DNA from: Melanocharis versteri
Taxonomy: Eukaryota > Chordata > Aves > Passeriformes > Melanocharitidae
DNA: 64,000 nucleotides
Assembly: GCA_013397845.1 (NCBI GenBank)
Contig: VZTG01001081.1
Coordinates: 62,001-126,000, forward strand
Direction: 5' to 3'
Below are positions 51,701 to 63,700 of this stretch, one piece after another (within the stretch, counting starts at the first letter, position 1; the number at the start of each line of letters is the position of its first letter). The translations under genes and the position numbers were made by a program. The notes beneath the pieces were generated by a model. That model saw nothing but the letters and a program-made list of their open reading frames with translations, ran no database searches and was not told where the DNA came from.

Positions 51701-54700
51701 CATTGTAAATATCTACAAAGTTATCGTGGGAAGCCACAGCCAGGTACTTTCCTGATTCTGCAAGGAGGAGACACCAAAGTTATTAAAGAATAAATCTGCT
51801 AACTAATATTGGTGTGATTTGCACCTCTGCAGTGAATTCACCAGTCAGGGGTGGGCTGTTACAGTGCAGCACACAGCCACGTGGAACTGTAAAGTATTTA
51901 ATGCATGGAGCACACACAAAGCCAGTCTTCCTTCGGAACATTCAACCTTGTCCAAACAAACTCCAAGAGAAACACTCCCACCTTAACATCTGGTTGTACC
52001 TCGTGAAAACTTTATGTCCGAGATCATCTCCTTCCTGTGGTGAAAAGAGACCATGTCCTCCACAGTGTCAGCATTCACCACCAGAAAACTGCCGTCGTTC
52101 AACCCGACTGCCAAGGCTTTCCCGTCGGGAGAAAAGGCACAGCAGCGCCCGCCTATGGAAGAACATGGAAATGAGTCTGTCAAAGTTTAAAACCTGGGAC
52201 TGAGAAAACTATCAATGAACTGCAACTGAAAGGTTTTTACATCAAGTATGTAGTTTTAAAACAGATTTGTTATTTATTAAAACCTGTGTGTTACAGAGGG
52301 CTATGATGGATGCTTTGTTACATGGGAATGTTCCCTCCGTACAGAGTGCTCTAGAGTTGACAGTGCTGATCTGATTCCTCTTAAAACAGGTTTATGTGCA
52401 ACTATCACCTTCCAGCTAGATTCTAAACAGACCAATGACAGAAATAAAACAAAAAAAACACCCCAAAACACGTACAGAAAGGAAATCCAGATGGAAAATT
52501 CAAAGACTCATTAAGGGCAGTGTAACTCTGCCTCAGCATTATTCCTGACCATACTCTCCTACAGCTATCCTCATCCCTCCCCACTTTCACCTCACCAAAA
52601 CATTTAACTCTGTTTTCCCTCGGCCAGCTAAGGGTTCCTGTGCTCCAGACCTGTCACTGAAAACAACCAATGTAAAATTTCCTGAAGGATATCAATGTGT
52701 TAATAAAATAAGAGTAATTTTGAGAAGGCAGCATTTCAACATAGCTCATCTAATTTTATACAGAGGAGAAGGCAGGAAAAGTGTTAGTTTTAGAGAAGCT
52801 GGTTTAACAGGTAAAGCTCATATTAGCACTGAAGGTTGACAATGCTCAACATGCAGGAAATTGTACATTTATCTTTATAAGGAAATTCTTTTATGTCAGC
52901 AACAAACATACCGGCCTTAAGTATTCCTAGGAAGGAAAGTGATTCTGAGGTCAACTCATTCCCCTTGAAACTGGGGGAAAAGAGACTGAAGTTCGTTTTA
53001 TTATTATTCATTACAATAGATTACAGTCCTTTTTCTTCCTTCCCTTTGCACTGACTTGACACATGCCAAAGACAATTCATTTCCTGTGCTCCCAATTTCT
53101 TAATGACCGTGTCCTTTGCCTACCCAATTAATGTCCGTGATGTGCCCTGAAAGCAAAGAGGGAGCTGGTACAGAAGTGGAGGATCCATGGCTGCCCCAGG
53201 CCGAGGCAGAGTTACCTTTTTTGAGCTTCCTCACTGCCAGCATGCGGTGCTGCGACGAGAGCTCCCAGATCCGCAGGGTTTTGTCGTCGCTCACGGTGGC
53301 ACACACAGGCAGGAGAGGATGAGCAGCTAAGCCCCACACTTCTCCTTCCATATGGCCCTGAAGGAAAGCATTCCATACAAGAGGAAATAATGCATGTGGG
53401 GCTGTGTAATATGTTCTAGCCTTGCCCGGCCTCATTTTGCAAGTCCCAGGCAATTATAAAATAAAGCCTTCACCATCTCCTCTCTCCAAAGCTTTCCACA
53501 TTCCAGAAGACCGGAACATCTGCTCTGCCTCCCCGGCCAACTGTCTAAAACACTCTTCCATAGTCCCCTCCACTATTACTGGCTGTAATTCCTGTTCTTC
53601 CAATATTCTCTTTTCCAAACTTGAGATGAATAGGGAACAGTTACACCCCAAACAGGACTTTGTCTTGAAATCCTTCTTCAAGGATGAAATATCTTGAAAT
53701 AATCTTCAAGGCTTATGTCATTTTCTAGATCCTTGTTTGCCCAACATACACATAATACTTAGTTTTAATCTTGCCTCAGATTCTCAGTTTCCCAACTTGT
53801 TAATCACTCTTTCTACTTTTTTCCAGCTTTCCTTCAGTTTGCATACAGTTTGCTGGCACAGCATATCAAGGTTAAATAATTTCTTACTGCTCTCAATCTG
53901 CATTAGTGAATGAGTTCAATGTTTTATAAAACACAACCTCACACATCTTGGTTAGTAAGGCAGTCATGCAGGCAAGACAAATTTGAAGGATTACTTCATA
54001 TGATCAAAATTTACAGGAATACCAAAGAACCAGCATTTTTGTAAAAATACAGGAAATGGTTTGCTACAGCAGATCCATACAGTACCTGAACAAGCAGAGT
54101 CATAGGCCCACTTTTATCAATTTCAAGTATTTCTCCATTTTTAGTTCCTACCAGGATGTGCCCATGTCCCAGGCTGATGGCTCGGATGGAGGGGTTGTCT
54201 TCTAAAAGTAAACCTGAAGAACGCAAGATAGTAATTTTTCTAAATTTCATATCACTTTCAGTTTATATAGAATTCAAATCTGTTCAAAATCATGAACATG
54301 AGATAAAATTACCTGATCAAACTGCCAGATAATCCATGGATTCCTTACTAATCCAGGGAGGGGAGATTGTTTGTACTAGTGGCAATATAAAGACTGATAT
54401 TTTAGTGCTTTAACGGTGACAGGGTCTGAGGGGCTCAGGAGTTCCAGCACCTCACACTAATTCTGTGATTACATGTGAATATCCCTTTCCAGACTTCCAC
54501 ACTGAGGCCTGGGGAATTTAACAGGTCTTTCCACATCACAGGGCCCCTGCTCTCACCACGGGGAATGTGGCCAGCCAAGGAAACTTGGATTGACTTTGGA
54601 ACTGCCAAACTCAAGGCTGGGAACATTTCTCCTTAAAACCATTTCACCAATGAAAACAAAGTTCAATGACATGAAACAGAGGAGGGAATAGCAGAACAAA

Positions 54701-57700
54701 CTATAAATGACAAGGAATATAAGAAATACATCACATATGGATCAAACCAGAAAATTCCAGCACAGAGTAAGTGGTGCGTTGCTGTTCCCTGTGGGTTCTG
54801 GTGAGATTTGACACCCAGTACTACCCTTTTACTACCATTGTACCACCCTCCATACACACAGTCCTCATTAAAACACACTGAAAGCCAATACCTTTAGAAC
54901 TAGCAGAGAGTGCTGCTCTTTTAATAGCGTATGTCTTCAGACATCTCTCAAACATATCATCCCAAAGGGCCACAATTCCATCTTTTCCACCCGTCACAAA
55001 GCCCTGCACAATCACAGTAGGAGAACACACACGGATGTCAGCACCCATGGGAGAGATTCAAAAGGACATGTCCAAAGGCACAATAAACTCTCCCCTGCTT
55101 TTTATTCATGTATCAAACTAAAAGTACTGGAGCCTGTACCTATGAGGTAAAAATTCAAGTGGACAAGATTCAGAGTTTCTTTTCTAGGGTTATAAAGATT
55201 TACAACCATATGGAGCACACACTGTTGTAAACAGGAACGCTGGACCAGGACATTTGCCTGCATGTGGAAATAAGCTATGGAAAAATGTGTTTTACCCTCA
55301 GAAGAGGCAGTAGTTGGCAATAACAGCTTCTCAAGTTATTCCAAATTCAATTGACTTAACAGATGCTTCAACCCGAGTTCTAATAATGCATCAGGGACCA
55401 ATTCTCTCATTAATTCCCTGGGTAGATTATCTGGGCCAAGTGAATGCAAAAGAGCATAAATAACTAACAACAAAAATCTAAGTGAAGAGGATGTTCAGTG
55501 CCAAGATCAAACAGAAAAATTGATGGGAAGGCTGGGAACAATCAATTAGGGCCAGAAAGGATTGAGCCACAGGGATCTTAATTGACCTTGATATATAAAA
55601 ATGTTAATAGCTAACATTCTTCTCATCCTTTACTTCTACAGCTGAAACCATAACCTCAGAAGGGATATTCCATTATCAGCATTATCTTCAAACTGCCAAG
55701 GGAAAAACTTTGTCCTAAGCTCATTTATGTGATGCAAATAATATACTTTGCCATAATTTCTTTTATAGATGTATTGATGCAACTGAAGGAGAATTCTTTT
55801 GATATCTGGAATAGTTAACTTAAACCCCAAAACCTTTGGATATCTAAAGTCTTGATTAAGACACCATGATAACATTATTAAAATATCATGTTTCATATTT
55901 TGGAAACTGGTAATGCACAAATATTTTTAGGATCAGGTTGATGAGGCAATGAATATTACCTGTTACTCTCCTGTGATTTACACAAACATGAAAACGACAC
56001 TCCTGAGCAGAGTGAGAAATAAATTCTGCATTTTTAGAGGCCTGCAAGCTGTTGGTCAGGTACCAGCACATGGAACAGGGTGCTTACAAATCCAGGTCTG
56101 TCAAATAACATTGGCCTTGTGATTTTAATCACAAACCTCTCTAAAATCCATTACTGCAACAAAAATCAAGGTGAAGGAAGGTGATAGATACCTTGTCCAG
56201 AGCATGCATGGCAAACACAGGTCCATCATGGGCCTTCACTGTCCTCAGCAGCAGGGTCTCCTTCCAGATGTAGATGTCCCCAGTGGCAGCACCGGAGAAC
56301 ACCAGCTCCTCCACGCGCCCGTATGAGACGCTCATCATCGTCTCCAGCTTCCCCACACTCCCAAACGTGCCCCGTTTGGAGGTGAAGCCTCCACCTGCAA
56401 CACCAGCACAAGGCTTTTTCTGTTTGGGCTCGTAGCCACAGGGCTGTAAAGGACAAATGCTTGACTCCAACATCTCCTGTGGCTGCCTAATACTGGAAAT
56501 CCAGAAATCAGCGCACAAGGGACAAGCACAATCAAAGAAAGTGAACCCAGCAATGACAGCTCTGGAGCAGCTCAGACTCAGATTTTCAGACTCTCTTTCC
56601 AAGCAAGTGATAAATTCAGTGAGGAGCTGTGCAGAAAGAACTACTGCAATGTCTGGCAGGATGTTTTTTGCCCACACCACTTTCTGCCATGCTGCTTCTC
56701 CGTAGAGGTGACCGCAACTAGAGAATTGGTTTAGTTCTCCCCTGGCACCCTGAGCATCTGGCAGCAGTTTGGCAGAAAAAATGGCAGGGTTTGCTCCTCC
56801 TCTGGTTGTCAGAGAACCAAATCACCACAGCCTTGCTCTGGTTCAGAAAGCAAAAGCAGCCATAAGGCTCATGAACCAATGCTTAGAGACAAAAATACAC
56901 ATAAAATTACAAAATATCATCTGCAGTGGTGGCCTTGTGTCAAGGCGCTGTGGGCTTCATAGCTGACACCAGACAGTCCCCACTCCACTGAGCATATCTG
57001 AATTCAAAATATACCATTTTTATTGCAAAGAGACTATTTTTGGAGTAAGATACTGCTTAATGCACATTCCCATCATGGAATTTGGCAAACAGCAATGCAA
57101 GTTGATTTAATCACTGCAAAAATAACCTAAAGATAAAAAAAAAGCAGAAAAAATAATTTTTAATCTGCGAGCACCTGAACCACTTGAACGCTTAAAGTAT
57201 GGTACTAAATGTAGGAAGCTCTTAAAATTACCTAATTTTGAGTTTTCCTGAGTACTTGTGTCATGTGCACACAACTAAAAGTCATGAAGAGCGAAAAATC
57301 CAGTCCTGAATAAAAATATCCTCAATCAGAACCTGATTTTCTGGGAGCCAAGGATGCTTGCTCAGGAGAATTCCTTAATAGCATGACTAGAACTCAAACA
57401 CAATTAGCTGGAAATTCTGTCCAATGAGACAGGAATATTGTGACATTTGCTGACTCAGAGGTGGGTTTTCACTCCTTTAATATTTTGGTAACTGGAAAAG
57501 TACTTTACAAATAAAACAAATTCCTAAACTGACAACTTGATGTTCCTGTATTAAAAACATTCACAAATTCTCATGTTAATCAAATATAAAATATTCAATA
57601 CAGTACCTGTTTGCTGCCAAAATTTGATGTGCTTCATCCCAACTGTGACTAGTCTGTCCACATGATGTGGATTACACTTCACTACAAATATTTTATCTTT

Positions 57701-60700
57701 ATGGCCCCTGCAATAAAGGTAGACATTTTAAAAGCTTGGCAAGAGATGACTTAACATTTCAAACTAATTAAATCATTGATATAAATAACTTCCCCATCTA
57801 GAAAAAAGTAGAGAGCCATATTTCTAATCTGCAAGGGTGTAGTCCTGGGAGCTTGCCCCAGGGAGCCGGCAGGAGGAATGTGACTATATGCCATGCGGGG
57901 AGTACAGAAACATGGGGAATAAAAGTTCTCTCCCACTGAATTTCAGTTCATTTAAGTCATAACAAAGGAGCAGGCAACAAAGGTCAAGGCAATTAAGAGA
58001 AGACATTAAGGTCAATGTAAGTATTTAAATGGATGAGAACTCAATAAATAAATATTAAAAGGTACCCTGACAGGAATAATGAGGAAGTGTTTAATCTATG
58101 TGCTTCAAGATGGAAAATAAAAACACAAATTAAAAATTATAGTGTAGGAAACAGTTCACTCAGCAGCACATGCACCTCCAGGTTCAGTTCTTGGGAATTA
58201 AAGTTATGCTTGTTGATGTATTTATGGGAATGTACAAGCTTGGGTTTCATCATAGCAAAAAACAATCCCAGGTGTAAAGCATTAATTATATCTATGTCAA
58301 GCCCCCAAAGCAGGAACCACGAGCTTTTCAATATGCATCTGCAGGTTCTGTGCTAGGATTAAGTCACTTTTTCCTGACAGCCTTGGTATATCTGGAAAAT
58401 CATGCAGTTCTGAAACCCTTCTCAGGCTCAGTATTTCATTTTAGTGGACCAGTCTGGATGCAAACCAGTCCTGGCCACCTTTGACATCTGCAGCACATCA
58501 TCCTGCAGTGCAGAGGTGTTTGATTTCAATTTACTCAACAAGGATTTTAATGAAATTAGACAGGAGGTTGGAGAGCCAGGACAGGGAAACAAGCTGCATA
58601 ATTTAGCTCTGAAACAAGTAAAGTAAATAAACAATTGTGTTCTGAATGTTGCAACAAAAAAACTGAGAAGTCATGCTGAAATAAATCAGCCTAGAAAGAT
58701 TAAGCAAAAAGAACATTCACAAAAATAAATATCACTGCAGAATAAACATAATGAGTGTCTGTATATGGTGAATGGATATCTCATTTTTCAGGTTTATATG
58801 GGTCCATATGATTGTGAGGAGATGTTCTTTTATTTTTGTGTGCAGAGGCCACAGGAGGGCTTTTTTCTCTCTCTCTCTGTCCTCCTGTGCTCACCAGAAC
58901 AGGGGGCTTGCCTTTAGGCACTGCTGAAATCTAAACAACGGTTTAAACTGGAACATTTCGGAAGATACATTAATTTTTCTGCTCTCTGTGAGGACCCTGC
59001 GTATTTTCAAGATAACAGATTAGCAATAATAGATCCATTGGGAACATGCAGCATTACATGGTGAAAAGAACCCAAGTGCTCCATGTTTATCTGTCCTGGG
59101 CGCACCAGCAGCCAGGTAGTGACACAGCTCATCATTATCTTGTTTTTAAAAGCTTAAAGGTCAGCATGGGAATATAGAAAGTATTTCTTTCCTTGGGAGT
59201 CAAGCACAATCTGTCTGGGGAGAGCAGAATCGGGATTGCAAAGCCCAGGAAAATGTCACGTTTTACAACACAGACAGGGCTGTTGCTAAGCAAAGCCTCC
59301 AGCACAGATTTTAGACAGGATTTAAACCCTCACTGCCTAATAAACTGGATGTCTGAGATGAAATTGTATAGTTAACAGATTGTGGTACACACAGAGTAAA
59401 ACACGGATTTCTTCAGTGATGGTACACTACTAACAGAGAATGCTGCCACCAAAAATCTCATTTCTTCTGCAACATGTCACCATGTAATAATTAAAGTAAA
59501 TTACCTTTCACAGGCACTTTTTTGCAGCAATACTAACAATTTCTACTGAGCAATGCTACGTAAGATGGTTGCAGAGAGCATACAGAATTATCTCCTTGCC
59601 TTTCTGGTACATGCATCTCACACTCACAGGAATTCTGCTCAATCCTTGTGACCACGGGCACATTTGCTTTGTCCAAGGCTGAGACAGAAACCAGGTTCTC
59701 ACACAGTTTGATTCTCCTACACTGAACAACCATTGTTGTAATCTAATACTTGAGAAAAAAATAAGCAAACATGTAACTTTAATCCAATTCTCTTCCCAGC
59801 ACTGGTCCCTTCAAGCAACCGCAAAAGACTCTTCACTGTTGGGATACTGGCTGAGCTTTCAGTTGGCAAATGAAAAAGCAAATAGCTTAGAAAAAGCTGG
59901 CTCAGAAGAAAGGCAGGATCAGCAGTGCTTGAAAAATATACACACAGATAAGAGGGAACTCTATTTTCTTTTTAGAAAGTGATCTGGTTATTGATGGAAC
60001 CCAGCAGGTCATCGAACACATAAAGGGAATGACACCTCTGGTGACTTCTGCCCTGAGCCAGGACATGAAACTGGGAGGAAATATTAAACTTCACTTGAAA
60101 AGCCCGAAACAAGCCACAATGCCAATGTGGCTGTCCCAACACAAAGGCTAAGGAGGTCCTGACAGAAATAGCTCGCAGGAATTCCAAACACTGGACCGTG
60201 CATCCCCAGGTTTTTAATCTGGGTATGTTGCTCTGAAACACCATCCTGTTTTCAGAGGGGAGTTCTGCTTTATTTCTTTGTTCATAGGAAAAATGTGGAT
60301 GATGCTATTCAGAAAAAAGTGATCAGAGGGGACATTTTAAACTGTGGGTATACTTACCTGGTTGTTGCCAGCTTTTCTCCCTTTTTCCAGTCCCAGAATA
60401 CAATGGCATGATTATCATCCAGCCCAACAGATGCCAAACATTTCCCATCAGCTGTAAAAAAGCAATAGTGAGTGTTAAAGGTGCTAAGGCTTTAGCTGAA
60501 AATGTAACAGGCAATGAACACAACTATTACATTGCAAAATGCATTTCTAATGATGGAATTAATGGAACTAAAAAAACCCCAAACTAATAGTTTGAGAGAT
60601 TGGAGTTCAGATCTTTCCCAAAAGCAGACACAAAACATTCCAATGTGTAAGTACAAGGAAAATAGGGAGGATCAAAGAAGGCAATGAAATTCAGTTTCAT

Positions 60701-63700
60701 AAAGCCCAAGCACTCTAAATTCATGTTGCATTTTATTTGAAATACTTCTGATCGGATGATGCTTCTTTTCTTTTGCTTAAATGGTGCAGAGAATTATTAG
60801 TGTATGAAATGTTCATAGGCAGGGTGATGAAACTATAAACATGACACAAAATTTTAAGGCTAAAAATAACTGCTGGCTATCTTCTCTTTCACTGCAGGAA
60901 ACACACAGCAGTACTGATAATGACAGGAAGGAAAGCCAGAAGAGAAAATAATCCATAATTCAACAGTGCCCAGGCACCCTTGCCATGTGTATGAAATAAT
61001 GATAAACACAACCATCTCTAACAAAGTTTTAGAGGCAAACTTCTGTCCTGAAATTCTGAAAAGTTTACAAAACTAGGCGATATTTATTGTAGTTTATGAT
61101 AAGACAATTGAACTTTATAGGGTGTATAGGATGAACTTTATAGGGTGCAGCAGGAGCTGATCACCTGCTTGGCTTTTCTGACTGCACAAAAGTCAAAGTT
61201 GGAGGAAGCAGAGCTGCGCAGAGACTGAAAAAGAGCCCAGATCTGGGAATGTGCTTCTCGTAGAAGTGAATGATGTGAAGGACTCTGGGCTTGGGCATAT
61301 CTGACTTCCAGAAGAGAAAGAGAGTCACTGGTATAAATTACTCCACCAGAACTACTGCAGAGTTCATAGGGCTGAGTAAGTTCTCGCAGACTTTAATGAC
61401 TGAGTTCTATTAGAAGCCAGTCAAGAAAGAGAAGGGGGATTTCAGAATGAGGAAAAAAATTCACAGCTGAATGAAACAGGACCAAGTGAAAGAACCAGAA
61501 CTAGGCAGGAAGAAATTAAGTTAAAATACAGGACAAGAAACTAAAACTGAGTTTATTTAAAAAATCCCCAAACAACACAACAATTTAAACTTTATTCACT
61601 TGAAACAGGAGGTTTATGCACTAACATGGACCTTACCCTCCAAACAATATCCCAAGGTATAGGTGTTAAATTAGCCACCAGAGGGCACAACCAAACATCG
61701 CAGGAATGAAATTATCCTCTTGGAATCACAGTGCCATGAGAAGAGGGATCCAGCTTTCAGAAATGGGCAGCAGCAGACGTTTCAGAGAGGGAGTAAGGGC
61801 AGAGAGAACTGGGGGAAAAGAGTCAGCTGCTGCACCAACTACAGCCAGAAAAGGTTGGGAGCTTTGGGTTTCTTTCTTTAAGCTCCAAATAGTGTGATCT
61901 GAAACTAATTTTGAAATCTCTGTTATTAAGACAACACAAACCCCCTACACAGGGCAGCGCAGCCTCTGATGCTGCAGGGAGGTGCACATTTGCTCAGCTC
62001 TCTATCCCTGTCTGTGCCAAGAATCCCAACTAAAGCCAGCTAGGAATGCAGTGTGTGCATTATTCTTGGGATCAGGTCCTAAAGCAACACTGTAATCTTA
62101 AGTGGTTGCTATATTTTTAAAAGACATTCCATTTTTTTTACAGATTTATGCCCACAGAATATTTGGCCAGCTTATTCTTTACAGGTGCATGGGTTCTAAT
62201 ATCCAGAATATTCCTACTTAGACAGGAATTTACTTGGTGTTAAAAATGCAAACCACAAAGTATTTTCAAATTATAGGAACACTTGTTCAATTAAGGATCT
62301 TAACAAGAAGTTTTCTGACATCTATGCACACAGTTTCAGTTAAATCACCCTTATCTGTTTTCCCTCCTTCTGGCACTTTATCTCCTTTCAGAGTGAGCTT
62401 ACACACCACAGTGGGTCAGCAATTTCACATCCGAATTCCAGCTCTTGGATGAACACCAGAGCTCCTCTCCTGATAATGGAATATGACTGAGTTCCACAGA
62501 TTTATCTTTGTAGAAGTCAAACTTCTTTCGAATAGTCTTGTCTTACAAATGTGATCTACATCCTAACGAATTCTTACCACATTTCTGAAGAGCAGAATAC
62601 GAAATAAGCTATGTTTAATTGAAAAAAAAAAATCAGATCAAGTAGAGGATAAAGTAATCTTTTTTTTTTTTTTTAATAGAAGAAGAGAGAATTAATTTCA
62701 AGCCCTTTTATAAAGATACAGAAGTATTTTAGTCCTCACCATATGGACGATATTCTTCAGTGCTGCATACAGGACTTATCCCTTAAAAACTGACACAGCT
62801 TAGGGCAGCCAGCTCGGAAAGACAAGTGGGAGAGACAGCAGACAACTGTTTGTCATATTTACTTCTTCTGTAAATGCACTAAAAAATGTGGCAATTGTGA
62901 GCAAATGTGAAAAATTGGATGAGCCCAGAGGTGACACTTCCAACTCATTTATATGCTTTGAGTCACTATCCTGCCTGCTTTAAAATTCTCACACCACCAT
63001 GTAGACAGTGACCAGAATTCCAGCTGCACACTTGGTATTATCTACCAGACACCACCAAAATCAATCATTGTCCGAGTGACCAAAGGCCCACGACTGACTT
63101 TACTACACACACTATTTTTATCCCAACAGTCAGGAGGCTTCCATGTAAAATTGGTACTGGCTGTAATCTTACAGCTCTGAATTAACATTTCATCAAAATG
63201 ACTGCTTCTTTATTAATCATTTAGATAAACATAGGCTGTGGCTTACCTGAAAAATCTAGTGCACACACTCCTCTCTGATGCTGGCCTTTGAGCAATGATA
63301 AACATTTCAGGGTCTGGGTGTCCCAAACATGGATAGCAGCATCTCTTCCAACCTAGATCAGAGGGTTAAATTGGGATCTCTGCCCACAGAAGTTCAAAGC
63401 ACACCAATAACAGTAATTAGCACTATCATATCTTTAAAACACTACAGAGGTAACTACTTTGTCATGTGCCCTATTTTATCTTTTTCAAGATCTATTTTCT
63501 CTTTCAGAGAAGTATGAGTGGATGGTCTCTAAAACTATCACTGTTCAGCAGAATATTCATGGTATAATTTATCCTGCCATATGAATCTATACGTATACAC
63601 TTAATCTATCATATTCAGTACCAGATATCAAGAGAGTGCCCAACAGCTTTTATCTGAGCAAGGCTGTTGAAAGTTCCTACAGCACAAAAATACTACAACT